Of a stretch of 64,000 bases of DNA, positions 36,048 to 44,456 are shown in pieces. The position numbers and the translations under genes were made by a program. How positions within the stretch are numbered: position 1 is the stretch's first letter; every line of letters begins with the position of its first letter. The notes under the pieces are model-generated. The model saw only the letters and a program-made list of their open reading frames with translations, was not told the origin of the DNA and did not search any database. This stretch comes from Spectribacter acetivorans (GTDB lineage Bacteria; Pseudomonadota; Gammaproteobacteria; Nevskiales; Salinisphaeraceae), in the NCBI RefSeq assembly GCF_031846305.1, contig NZ_JAVRHY010000012.1, positions 1 to 64,000 of the forward strand. The letters are read 5' to 3'.

Positions 36048-36950
36048 TCAGATGATCCCCCGGGTTTCCAGCAGCCAGGCAAATACCCCCACCGCAACCA
36101 GAAAACCCGCCGCGTAGCCCATGGCCTGCCACTGGTAACGGCGAACCAGTCCCGCCTGCTCGACGCCCGCCAGCAGGAACGGCTGCCCATCATCTGGCCG
36201 GGCCATCACGTTGAGGCCGGGTTCGGCGGCCCGGTCCCGGCGCTGGCGGTCGGCCTGCATGGCCGCCACACGGCGGGCAGCCTGCCACTCGCGTTCGTCG
36301 ATGTGGCCGTCGTTGTTCACGTCGAAGCGCGCCAACAGCTGCGCCTGGTCCTGTTTCCAGTCGGTGATGATGGCGCGGATGTCGTCATCACGTTCACTGC
36401 CTGCGTGCCGCTGGGTGCGGAAGGCCCCGATCACGTAACAGGGCGAATCCACCTCGATCAGCCGCTCCTCGTACTTGTAGCGGCCGCCGGTCAGCATCCC
36501 CAGCCAGCCGCCGGCCCCGGCGTTGGGCCCGCGGGCGGGACGCGGTGTGCTGCCGTACCAGGTGTAACGACGTCCCGGCGTGACCTTGGCGCCCACCGGA
36601 TCGATCACGCAGCGGCCGGTGGTGTCGTCCAGGGCGAACAGATCATCGCTGGTGCCGGAATCGATTGTGCGCCAGCGGGTGTTGCGGCCGCTTTTCACCT
36701 TCTTCTGGATGCGGTAATGCCACCACACGCAGCGGTGGGCGGTCAGCGGGCAGATGATGGCGGGGCCGTCCAGCAGCGCGGCGCGACCCTCCAGCTCGAC
36801 GTAACCCTGGGCCGCCGAGCGGATGCGGGACGTGGGCGTGCCGGTCATTGCCTGGGCCCGCCGCCAGTGGCGGACGGCGGTCACGAACAGGCCGATACCG
36901 ACCGCGCCGCAGCCGGCCAGGACCAGCCAGAACTCACCGTCCGGGCTCAC
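36048..36950 (-). CDS. GIDE-domain membrane protein with an EF-hand
   Basis: A 300-aa protein: N-terminal membrane helix (FWLVLAGCGAVGIGLFVTAV), a central GIDE-like domain (GRAALLDGPAIICPLTAHRCVWWHYRIQ...WRTIDSG...DDLFALDD), an EF-hand loop D210-V-N-N-D-G-H-I-D-E-R-E221, and a second membrane helix near the C-terminus. Bacterial GIDE proteins resemble part of the mitochondrial ligase MUL1 but lack the RING and have no known ubiquitin role. It starts with GTG 1 bp after the lemA stop, so the two form one unit, as seen in other gammaproteobacteria. Confidence 0.8.
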   Translation of the reverse strand: MSPDGEFWLVLAGCGAVGIGLFVTAVRHWRRAQAMTGTPTSRIRSAAQGYVELEGRAALLDGPAIICPLTAHRCVWWHYRIQKKVKSGRNTRWRTIDSGTSDDLFALDDTTGRCVIDPVGAKVTPGRRYTWYGSTPRPARGPNAGAGGWLGMLTGGRYKYEERLIEVDSPCYVIGAFRTQRHAGSERDDDIRAIITDWKQDQAQLLARFDVNNDGHIDEREWQAARRVAAMQADRQRRDRAAEPGLNVMARPDDGQPFLLAGVEQAGLVRRYQWQAMGYAAGFLVAVGVFAWLLETRGII

Positions 36951-36951
36951 G

Positions 36952-37530
36952 TCAGCCGAACAGCTGGCCCATATCGGGGTCGGTGAGCTGGGCGGCGTCG
37001 AACTCCAGCAGCGTGCCGGCACCGAAGCCCAGCATCCGCGCCACCAGTACGTCCGGGAACTGCTCGATGCGCACGTTGTTGAGGTTCACGCTTTCGTTAT
37101 AGAACTCGCGGCGGTCGGCAATCGTTTCCTCGAGCCCGGTAATGCGCGCCTGCAGCTGGGCGAAGGTCTCGTTGGCCTTGAGTTCGGGATAGGCCTCGGC
37201 CACCGCGAACAGGTTGCCCAGCCCCAGCCGCATCTGGTTTTCCGCCTTGCCCACGCCCTGCACGTCGCCGTCGCTGCGGGCGCGCTCGGCGTCGGCGCGC
37301 GCCTGCATCACGCGTTCCAGCGTTTCCTGCTCATAGCCCATGTACTGCTTGCAGGTTTCCACCAGCTTGGGCAGTTCGTCGTGGCGCTGCTTGAGCACCA
37401 CGTCGATGTTGCTCCAGGCCTTGGCCATGGCGTGCTTGAGCCGCACCAGGTTATTGTAGATGCCAACGGCGTAGACGGCCAGCACGATCAGCGCGCCCGC
37501 CACCACTGCCCAGATCACCGTATCGGTCAT
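36952..37530 (-). CDS. LemA family protein
   Basis: A 192-aa LemA protein: one N-terminal membrane helix (VIWAVVAGALIVLAVYAVGIYN) followed by the helical LemA domain (LKHAMAKAWSNIDVVLKQRHDELPKLVETCKQYM...ETLERVMQAR, then ENQMRLGLGNLFAVAEAYPELKAN). The N-terminus probably faces the periplasm or outer leaflet. Function of the family is not settled. Coupled to the GIDE-domain gene. Confidence 0.92.
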   Translation of the reverse strand: MTDTVIWAVVAGALIVLAVYAVGIYNNLVRLKHAMAKAWSNIDVVLKQRHDELPKLVETCKQYMGYEQETLERVMQARADAERARSDGDVQGVGKAENQMRLGLGNLFAVAEAYPELKANETFAQLQARITGLEETIADRREFYNESVNLNNVRIEQFPDVLVARMLGFGAGTLLEFDAAQLTDPDMGQLFG

Positions 37531-37612
37531 GCGCCGGTCCCCTTGCGGTTGCTTCCCCGGAGTGTAGCGCGCTGTGGTTACAATGCGATCCGATTCGCGA
37601 CCCGGAGTAGAT

Positions 37613-38953
37613 GTGACCCAGCACTTCGACCTCGCCGTGCTTGGCGGCGGCAGCGGCGGCATCGCCACGGCCCGACGGGCCGCCCAGCATGGCGCGCGCG
37701 TCGCCCTGATCGAGGCCGGCGAACTGGGCGGCACCTGCGTCAACGTGGGCTGCGTGCCCAAGAAGGTGATGTGGCACGCCGCGGACATGGCCCACGCCTT
37801 CGAGGACGCGGCCGGCTACGGTTTCGACCTGACCCCGCCGACCCTGGACTGGGGCCGGCTGGTGGAGCGGCGCGAGGCCTACATCCGCCGGCTCAACGGT
37901 ATCTATGCCAGCAACCTCGACAAGGATGGCGTGACGGTATTCGCGGCGCGCGGCGAACTGCTGGCCCCGGGCCGCCTGCGGGCCGGGGACGACGAGATCA
38001 CCGCCGACCACGTGGTGATCGCCACCGGCGGTCTGCCGCGCTGGCCCCAGTTGCCGGGCTGTGCGCTGGGTACGGATTCGGACGGCTTTTTCGCACTGAC
38101 CGACCGTCCCGACCGGGTGGCGGTGGTCGGGGCCGGCTATATCGCGGTGGAGCTGGCCGGCATGCTGGCGGCGCTGGGCAGCCGGGTATCGCTGCTAATC
38201 CGCCGTGAAAGCGTGCTGCGCGGCTTCGAGCCGATGCTGGGCGAAACCCTGCTTGAGCGCATGCAGGCCGACGGCGTCGAGGTGGTTACCAATACCGACG
38301 TGGAATCCCTGGAAGAGGACGGCGACGCCGTGCGTGCGTGCTTCAAGCAGGGCGGGCAGGGGACCTACGACACCCTGATCTGGGCTATCGGCCGGGTGCC
38401 CAACACCCACGGTATCGGGCTCGACCGGGTGGGCATCGAGTCGCACAGCGACGGCACCGTGCCCGTCGATGCGTATCAGAACACCCGGGTGGACGGCATT
38501 TACGCGCTGGGCGATGTCACCGGGCAGGCCGAATTGACCCCGGTAGCCATTGCCGCCGGCCGCCGGCTGTCGGACCGGCTGTTCGGCGGCCAGCCGGACC
38601 GGCATCTGGATTACGACAACATCCCCACCGTCACTTTCTCGCATCCGCCCATCGGTACCGTGGGGCTGACCGAGGCCCAGGCCCGGGAACACTTCGACAC
38701 CGTGCGGGCCTACGACAGCCAGTTCGTGAACCTCTGCTACGGCGTGGTGGACCGTAAACCGGTCACCCGCATGCGGCTGGTCTGCGCCGGCACCGAGGAG
38801 CAGGTAGTCGGTGTGCACGTGATCGGCGAGGGCGCCGACGAGATGCTGCAGGGGTTCGCGGTGGCGGTCCGGATGGGTGCGACCAAGGCGGATTTCGACA
38901 ACACCGTGGCGATTCACCCCACCGCCGCGGAAGAAATGGTCACGATGACCTAG
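37613..38953 (+). CDS. gor: Glutathione reductase (pyridine nucleotide-disulfide oxidoreductase)
   Basis: A 446-aa FAD enzyme that reduces glutathione disulfide with NADPH. Redox pair C42/C47 in GGTCVNVGCVPKK, FAD motif GGGSGG at 11-16, NAD(P) motif VVGAGYIAVELAG and the C-terminal catalytic HPTAAEE. A GTG start after GGAG was preferred because it lies next to the first strand. A TACAAT box precedes it. Its stop codon lies inside the terminal repeat of the MITE-like element. Confidence 0.92.
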   Translation: MTQHFDLAVLGGGSGGIATARRAAQHGARVALIEAGELGGTCVNVGCVPKKVMWHAADMAHAFEDAAGYGFDLTPPTLDWGRLVERREAYIRRLNGIYASNLDKDGVTVFAARGELLAPGRLRAGDDEITADHVVIATGGLPRWPQLPGCALGTDSDGFFALTDRPDRVAVVGAGYIAVELAGMLAALGSRVSLLIRRESVLRGFEPMLGETLLERMQADGVEVVTNTDVESLEEDGDAVRACFKQGGQGTYDTLIWAIGRVPNTHGIGLDRVGIESHSDGTVPVDAYQNTRVDGIYALGDVTGQAELTPVAIAAGRRLSDRLFGGQPDRHLDYDNIPTVTFSHPPIGTVGLTEAQAREHFDTVRAYDSQFVNLCYGVVDRKPVTRMRLVCAGTEEQVVGVHVIGEGADEMLQGFAVAVRMGATKADFDNTVAIHPTAAEEMVTMT

Positions 38954-39223
38954 GGCCTGTTAACACTACCGCCGATCGCCGCGTTGCTGTCCCAAAATGC
39001 GGCGAGGCAAGGCGCGAGGAGAGAAGTTTGGTGGTGACCAAATGAACGACGAGCAACGCCGCATCGGCGCATTTTGGGCGCAACCCGAAGGGACGCGGGC
39101 CATTTTTCCGCAATCCGGCGTTGCCGCTCGCTTATGTAGCAGGGCTACACCGCGCTCGCGCCGCCTTGTCTTGCGAAAAAATGGCCTGCGTCGCGGCGAT
39201 CTCGGTAGCGTTAACAGGCCCTA
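38951..39223. mobile_element. MITE-like palindromic element
   Basis: Non-coding 273-bp element bounded by 20-bp terminal inverted repeats: TAGGGCCTGTTAACACTACC on the left and its complement on the right, with one mismatch; GATCGCCGCG is shared a few bases further in. Inside are two more inverted pairs: CCCAAAATGC (38991) with GCATTTTGGG (39068), and GGCCATTTTT (about 39100) with AAAAAATGGCC (about 39176). No transposase is encoded. The TA at each outer end may be a target duplication. The left end supplies the TAG stop of gor. Confidence 0.75.
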
Positions 39224-39236
39224 ACCGGACAATGTC

Positions 39237-40136
39237 ATGCCTTTATTTCGAGCCGGGCTTGTTGCCCGCGTGCTCGCGGTGAGCCTGCTCACCGCCCTGA
39301 CCGCCGCCTGCAGCGGCCAGCAACTGGTCAACACCCTGGCATCCACGGGCGGTTACGAGCTCCATGCCGGGCAGACCTACGGCGACCTGCCGCGCCAGCA
39401 GCTCGATGTGTACGAGCCGGAGAACGACGCGCCCGACCGGCCCGTGGTGGTGTTCTTCTACGGCGGGCGCTGGAGCAGCGGCGAGCGGGCCGGGTTCAGG
39501 TTCGTGGCTCAGGCGCTGACCTCGCGCGGCTACGTTGCCGTGGTGCCGGACTATCGCCTGTATCCCGAAGTGCGCTTTCCCGACTTCGTCGAGGATGGCG
39601 CCCGGGCCACCGCCTGGGCCCGCGAACACGCGGCCGACTACGGCGGCGATCCGGGCCGGCTGTTCCTGATGGGGCACTCGGCCGGCGCCCATATCGCCGC
39701 GATGCTGGCCACCGACGAACGCTACCTGCAAGTCGTGGGCGGCTCGCCGGACTGGCTGGCCGGCATGATCGGGCTGGCCGGCCCCTACGAGTTCCTGCCG
39801 ATTACCGCGGAGGATCTGAAGGAAACCTTCGGCCCGGAAGACGCCTGGCCGGCATCCCAGCCGGTGAACTTCGTCGACGGCAATGAGCCGCCGATGCTGC
39901 TCATGCACGGGGCGGACGATGTCACCGTCCATGCCGAGGACAGCGAGATTCTCGCGGAAAAGGTCCATGCGGCGGGCGGACAGGTCGCGCTGGAACTGTA
40001 TCCCGGCATCGGCCATATCCGCCTGATCGGCAACCTGGCGCTGCCGCTGCGCTGGTTCGCGCCGCAGCTCGACCGAATCGCGGCCTTCGTGGACGAAACC
40101 GTGGCCACGGTCGGCCCATCGCCGGAAACGCGCTAG
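39237..40136 (+). CDS. Alpha/beta-hydrolase (esterase), lipoprotein
   Basis: A 299-aa carboxylesterase of the BD-FAE/HSL-like kind. A lipoprotein signal ends with lipobox LTAAC (Cys25). The oxyanion region is FFYGGRW, the nucleophile is S148 in GHSAG, and acid and base are likely the Asp in HGADD and the His in GIGHIRL. It would act on small esters at the cell envelope. The start lies 14 bp after the MITE-like element, which may therefore affect its promoter. Confidence 0.88.
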   Translation: MPLFRAGLVARVLAVSLLTALTAACSGQQLVNTLASTGGYELHAGQTYGDLPRQQLDVYEPENDAPDRPVVVFFYGGRWSSGERAGFRFVAQALTSRGYVAVVPDYRLYPEVRFPDFVEDGARATAWAREHAADYGGDPGRLFLMGHSAGAHIAAMLATDERYLQVVGGSPDWLAGMIGLAGPYEFLPITAEDLKETFGPEDAWPASQPVNFVDGNEPPMLLMHGADDVTVHAEDSEILAEKVHAAGGQVALELYPGIGHIRLIGNLALPLRWFAPQLDRIAAFVDETVATVGPSPETR

Positions 40137-40197
40137 AATGCGGCAGGGGACTGCGGACACTACCATCACGCTAACTGACGCAAATGGAGATCGCATC

Positions 40198-40584
40198 ATG
40201 ACCAAATCGGGACGCAAGCCGTTCTTTGCCTGGCTGGCCGTGTTCGCCCACCTGGTATCGCTGGCCTTCGTGCCCGTGGCCCAGGCGGACATGATCGGCA
40301 CCGGCACCATGCTGGATGAAGCCGATCGCGCCGAGCGCGTGGCCGAAGTCCGCGACCTGCTGGGACAGGAGCGCGTTGCGGAGCAGATGGTCGAGCTGGG
40401 TGTTGATCCCGCCGCCGCTCAGGCCCGCGTGGCCAGCCTGACCGACGCTGAACTGGCCCAGATGCAGGGCAACTTGGAATCCCTGCCGGCCGGGGGCAGT
40501 GCCCTGGCGGTGCTGGGTGTGGTGTTCCTGGTGCTGCTGGTGCTTGAACTGGTGGGCGTGACCAACATCTTCAGCCGTATCTGA
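40198..40584 (+). CDS. PA2779 family protein
   Basis: A 128-aa exported protein: signal peptide (FFAWLAVFAHLVSLAFVPVAQA), a helical acidic middle (EADRAERVAEVRDLLGQERVAEQMVELGVDP...VASLTDAELAQMQ) and a C-terminal membrane helix (ALAVLGVVFLVLLVLELVGV). The family takes its name from a Pseudomonas gene that sits next to a PA2778-type cysteine peptidase, as here. Function unknown. The start was taken after the signal peptide pattern; ATG 40198. Confidence 0.85.
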   Translation: MTKSGRKPFFAWLAVFAHLVSLAFVPVAQADMIGTGTMLDEADRAERVAEVRDLLGQERVAEQMVELGVDPAAAQARVASLTDAELAQMQGNLESLPAGGSALAVLGVVFLVLLVLELVGVTNIFSRI

Positions 40585-40589
40585 CCGCG

Positions 40590-41576
40590 TTGCCTGACGC
40601 ATTGTCCGTGGCCCGGTCGGGCCGCGGGCGGTTTATTCTTCTGCTGGCCGTGCTCGGCCTGATTGGCTGCGCCGCGCGCGGCCCGGTGCTGGTCGACCGG
40701 GTGGGGGCGGATGCCGCACCGGTCCTGCTGTCCGACACCCCCTTCTTTGCCCAGGAACGCTACCAGTGCGGCCCGGCCGCGCTGGCGATGATGCTGCAGA
40801 CCAGCGGCGTCGAAAGCACGCCGGCCGAGCTGGTCGACGAGGTCTGGATACCGGAACTCGAAGGCAGCCTGCAGGCGGAGATGGCCGCCACCGCCAGACG
40901 CCAGGGCCGCATGCCCCACATCACCCCGCCGGACCTGGATAGCCTGCTGGCCGAACTCCGCGATGGCCGCCCGGTGCTGGTGCTGGAAAATCTCGGCTGG
41001 AATATCTATCCGATCTGGCATTACGCCGTGGTGATCGGCTTCGACCCGGCGGACGACGTGATGGTGCTGCATACCGGCACCGACCGGGCGAAACGCGTGG
41101 CGACCGCCGATTTCCTGGATGACTGGGGCAAGGCCGAGCGTTGGGCGATGGTGCTGCTCGAGCCCGGCAAGCTGCCCGCCGGCGACGATCCGGCCCGTTT
41201 CCTGCGGTCGGCGGTAGCACTGGAGCAATCCGATCACGGCGACATGGCCCGTCGCGCCTATGAAGCCGCCACCCGACGCTGGCCCGATCAGCCCGCGGCC
41301 TGGCTGGGGCTGGGCAATGCGTCCTATCAGCTGGGGGATCTGTCCGGCGCGGCACAGGCTTATCGCATGATGCTCAAGCGCTTCCCCGACGCCGCGCCCG
41401 CCCACAACAACCTGGCGGAAGTGCTGGCGGCGAGCGGCTGTCGTGAACAGGCGCTTGTGCACGCCGAACAGGCAGTGCAAGCCAGCGATGGCAACATGCA
41501 GAAGGTTGCACGAAAGACCCGAGCAGCAATCCGTGACATGACCATTGACCGCAACGGCACCTGTCCCGCGCCCTGA
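40590..41576 (+). CDS. PA2778-type C39-like cysteine peptidase with TPR tail, lipoprotein
   Basis: About 328 aa. Signal peptide with lipobox LIGC near residue 27, then a C39/papain-like domain with candidate catalytic C60 in ERYQCGPAAL and H144 in WHYAVVIGF, then TPR-like repeats (AAWLGLGNASYQLGDLSGAAQAYRMMLK, AHNNLAEVL). It is probably anchored in the envelope and processes or binds a partner, most simply the adjacent PA2779 protein; that is inference. The start is TTG at 40590 or GTG at 40608. Confidence 0.85.
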   Translation: MPDALSVARSGRGRFILLLAVLGLIGCAARGPVLVDRVGADAAPVLLSDTPFFAQERYQCGPAALAMMLQTSGVESTPAELVDEVWIPELEGSLQAEMAATARRQGRMPHITPPDLDSLLAELRDGRPVLVLENLGWNIYPIWHYAVVIGFDPADDVMVLHTGTDRAKRVATADFLDDWGKAERWAMVLLEPGKLPAGDDPARFLRSAVALEQSDHGDMARRAYEAATRRWPDQPAAWLGLGNASYQLGDLSGAAQAYRMMLKRFPDAAPAHNNLAEVLAASGCREQALVHAEQAVQASDGNMQKVARKTRAAIRDMTIDRNGTCPAP

Positions 41577-41617
41577 TACGGGAGAAAGAGGTTCGCCAGG
41601 CTCGGGAGCAGGCCCCA

Positions 41618-41626
41618 TGCTAGAAT
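41618..41626 (+). promoter_or_regulatory. Extended -10 promoter of gpmA
   Basis: TGC directly before TAGAAT forms an extended -10 element 43 bp upstream of the gpmA start; the -35 region is poor, as is common with extended -10 promoters. Confidence 0.5.
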
Positions 41627-41668
41627 CCGCGCCCGTTTCGCTGTCGTGATCACGGGGTTTGCCCTCCT

Positions 41669-42424
41669 ATGTCGAGCACACTCGTCCTGTTGCGCCACGG
41701 CCAGAGCCAGTGGAATCTCGAAAATCGCTTCACCGGCTGGGTGGATGTGCCGCTGACAGAGCAGGGCGAGGCGGAGGCCCGCGAGGCCGGCCGGCTGCTG
41801 GCGGCCGAGGGTCTGCGATTCGACGAGGCGCACACCTCGATGCTCAGCCGCGCCATCCGCACGCTCTGGCTGGCGCTGGGCGACATGGATCAGCCCTGGG
41901 TGCCGGTGACCCGCCACTGGCGCCTGAACGAGCGGCACTACGGGGCGCTGACCGGGCTCGACAAGGCCGAGACGGCGGCAAGGCACGGCGAGGACCAGGT
42001 CCACGTCTGGCGGCGCAGCTATGACATCCCGCCGCCGCCGATCGAGCCGGACCGCGATGACGATCCCTGCCGCGATCCGCGTTACGACTTCCTCGACGAT
42101 CGGGTGCTGCCGGCCACCGAATCCCTGAAGCTCACGCTCAAACGCGTGCTGCCCTACTGGCACGACGCCCTGGCGCCGGCCCTCAAGCAGGGTCGCACGT
42201 TGCTGGTGGCGGCCCACGGCAACAGTCTGCGGGCGCTGGTGAAGTACCTCGATGATGTGCCCGACGACGAGATCACTCAACTGAACATTCCCACCGGCGT
42301 ACCGCTGCGCTACCGCCTGGACGACCGCCTGCGGGTGATCGAGTCGGGTTATCTCGGCGATGCCGACAAGGCGGCCGCGGCCGCCGCGGCGGTGGCCAAT
42401 CAGGCCGGCGGGGGCAAGGGATGA
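41669..42424 (+). CDS. gpmA: 2,3-bisphosphoglycerate-dependent phosphoglycerate mutase
   Basis: A 251-aa glycolytic/gluconeogenic enzyme interconverting 3- and 2-phosphoglycerate. The phospho-accepting H10 lies in LLRHGQSQWNLENRFTGW, and the second catalytic His is in VAAHGNSLRALVKYLD. Length matches the dPGM family. Confidence 0.96.
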   Translation: MSSTLVLLRHGQSQWNLENRFTGWVDVPLTEQGEAEAREAGRLLAAEGLRFDEAHTSMLSRAIRTLWLALGDMDQPWVPVTRHWRLNERHYGALTGLDKAETAARHGEDQVHVWRRSYDIPPPPIEPDRDDDPCRDPRYDFLDDRVLPATESLKLTLKRVLPYWHDALAPALKQGRTLLVAAHGNSLRALVKYLDDVPDDEITQLNIPTGVPLRYRLDDRLRVIESGYLGDADKAAAAAAAVANQAGGGKG

Positions 42425-42461
42425 TCCACCCGCACCGCATGCCTTGCCAGTGGGTCGCGTC

Positions 42462-43325
42462 GTGATCCGCAGCATGACCGGCTTCGCCCGGGTCGAGCGG
42501 TCTGGCGACTGGGGTCAGTTGGCCTGGGAACTGCGGTCGGTTAATCACCGTTATCTGGACGTCACGCTGCGTTTGCCCGAGGAGGTTCGCGCGCTGGAAT
42601 CGGCGTTCCGGCAGAAGGTCAGCGATCGCCTGGGCCGCGGCAAGGTGGAATGTCAGCTGCGCCTGCGCCTGGAAACCGCCAGCGGCGGTCTGGAGATCGA
42701 CGCCGAGCGGCTGGCGGCGCTGGCGGATGGCGCCCGGCAGGCGGCGTCGGCGCTCGACAATGCCGGGCCGGTCGACCCGTTGCGGGCCCTGGCCTGGCCG
42801 GGCGTGCTGCGGGAGATGGCGCCGGATACCGACACGCTGCAGGCCGCGGCCGGTGAGGCGCTGGACGCCGCGGTGGCGGCCCTGCAGGAAAGCCGTGCCG
42901 ACGAGGGTGCGCGGCTGGATGCCATGCTGCGCGAGCGCGCCGCCGGGGTCAGTGATCTGGTGGCCACCGTGCGGCAACGATTGCCGGAAGTCCGCGATGC
43001 CTGGCTGGGTCGGCTGCGGGCGCGCCTGGATGAACTGGCCGACGAAGCCGACCCCGGCCGCATGGAGCAGGAGCTGGCGATCGTGGCCCAGCGGATGGAC
43101 GTGGACGAGGAAATGTCGCGTCTGCTCAGTCACGTCGAGGCCTTTGAGGAGGCCCTGGCGCGTGACGAACCGGTCGGTCGGCGGCTGGATTTCCTGATGC
43201 AGGAGTTCAATCGCGAGGCCAATACGCTGTCATCGAAGTCGCAGGACGCGGAAATCACCCGCTGTGCGGTGGAAATGAAGGTGCTCATCGAACAGATGCG
43301 CGAACAGGTCCAGAACATCGAATAA
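42462..43325 (+). CDS. yicC: YicC family endoribonuclease
   Basis: A 287-aa protein, exactly the length of E. coli YicC. Start MIRSMTGFARVE (GTG) and the C-terminal DFLMQEFNREANTLSSKSQD motif are diagnostic. E. coli YicC has been reported as an RNase acting on RNA including a small RNA. It ends directly at the gmk start, an arrangement common in proteobacteria. Confidence 0.93.
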   Translation: MIRSMTGFARVERSGDWGQLAWELRSVNHRYLDVTLRLPEEVRALESAFRQKVSDRLGRGKVECQLRLRLETASGGLEIDAERLAALADGARQAASALDNAGPVDPLRALAWPGVLREMAPDTDTLQAAAGEALDAAVAALQESRADEGARLDAMLRERAAGVSDLVATVRQRLPEVRDAWLGRLRARLDELADEADPGRMEQELAIVAQRMDVDEEMSRLLSHVEAFEEALARDEPVGRRLDFLMQEFNREANTLSSKSQDAEITRCAVEMKVLIEQMREQVQNIE

Positions 43326-43934
43326 ATGACCGATTCCGCCGACACATCCCGGGGCCGGCTGTTCGTCATCTCGGCCCCCTCCGGCGCGGGCAAGACCAGC
43401 CTGACCCATGCCGTGATCGAGCGCCTGGCCGGGCATGGCCGCGAGGTCTGTTTTTCCGTGTCCTACACCACCCGGGCCCCGCGGGCCGGGGAAACGGATG
43501 GGGTTGATTACCATTTCGTGGACGAAGCCCGCTTCGTCGCCATGATCGAGTCCGGCGCGTTCCTCGAACATGCCCGGGTGTTCGACCGGCGCTACGGCAC
43601 CGGCCGGGCCGAAACCGAGCGTCGTCTGGATGCGGGCCTTGACGTGGTGCTGGATATCGACTGGCAGGGCGCGCGGCAGGTGCGGGCAGCCAGCCCGGAT
43701 GTCACCACCATCTTCATCAAGCCGCCGTCGCGTGACGAGCTGGAACGGCGGCTGCGCAACCGGGCGCTGGACGACGAAGCCACGATCGCCCGCCGCATGG
43801 CCGAGGCCGACGAGGAGCTGGCCCACGCTCATGAATACGATCACCACGTGACCAACGATGATTTCGCCGCCGCGGTGGAGGAACTCACCGGCGTTTTCCT
43901 TTCGGTGCTGGCATCACGCGGCGGTATTGCTTAA
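43326..43934 (+). CDS. gmk: Guanylate kinase
   Basis: A 202-aa kinase that converts GMP to GDP. P-loop SAPSGAGKTS at 17-26 and the GMP-binding stretch SVSYTTRAPRAGETDGVDYHFV. Its start follows the yicC stop without a gap; rpoZ follows 34 bp downstream. Confidence 0.97.
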   Translation: MTDSADTSRGRLFVISAPSGAGKTSLTHAVIERLAGHGREVCFSVSYTTRAPRAGETDGVDYHFVDEARFVAMIESGAFLEHARVFDRRYGTGRAETERRLDAGLDVVLDIDWQGARQVRAASPDVTTIFIKPPSRDELERRLRNRALDDEATIARRMAEADEELAHAHEYDHHVTNDDFAAAVEELTGVFLSVLASRGGIA

Positions 43935-43968
43935 ACTGGCGGGCTAATCAAACGAGTATCGAATATCC

Positions 43969-44295
43969 ATGGCGCGAGTCACTGTAGAAGATTGCATGGC
44001 CCGGCTGGGCAACCAGTTCGACCTGACGCTGGTGGCCTCCAAGCGCGCGCGACAGCTGGCGCGCGGGGCGAACGCCCAGGTCGGCTGGGAAGACGACAAG
44101 AGCACCGTCGTGGCGCTGCGTGAAATCGCCGAGGGTCTGGTCGACCGGAGCATTCTGGAAGAGGCTGACCTGCCGCCGGTGCCCACCAGCCAGGACGGTC
44201 CGCCGGCCCCGCCCGCCGAAGAACTGGCGGAAGAGGACGAGGATCTCAAACCCGCCGCCAAGGTCAAGCCGGCCGAGGACGACGGCGAGGTCTGA
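43969..44295 (+). CDS. rpoZ: RNA polymerase omega subunit
   Basis: A 108-aa omega subunit, which aids beta' folding and forms part of a ppGpp site. Conserved start ARVTVEDCMARLGNQFDLTLVASKRARQLARG. The C-terminal tail is acidic and proline-rich. It lies before spoT as in E. coli, but a terminator separates them. Confidence 0.96.
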   Translation: MARVTVEDCMARLGNQFDLTLVASKRARQLARGANAQVGWEDDKSTVVALREIAEGLVDRSILEEADLPPVPTSQDGPPAPPAEELAEEDEDLKPAAKVKPAEDDGEV

Positions 44296-44331
44296 AGCTC
44301 GGCGGCGTCTGCCGCACATGCAGGAATAATC

Positions 44332-44363
44332 AACGCCGTGCTCATGCACGGCGTTTTCGTTTT
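44332..44363 (+). terminator. Rho-independent terminator after rpoZ
   Basis: A 9-bp stem AACGCCGTG/CACGGCGTT with loop CTCATG is followed by TTCGTTTT, 36 bp past the rpoZ stop. It implies that spoT has its own promoter or is read through. Confidence 0.8.
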
Positions 44364-44456
44364 CGCGCCCCGCCCGGCCGGCTGCTGACACGTCGGGCGG
44401 TTTGGCAGTAGTCTGGTGGCTTCGGGCAGGGACAGCCCCGGCGGGCCAATCGGACC

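Noticed and set aside
38997..39224. A short open frame inside the MITE-like element
   Set aside because: It is set within the inverted repeats, has no protein features, and ends in the terminal repeat.
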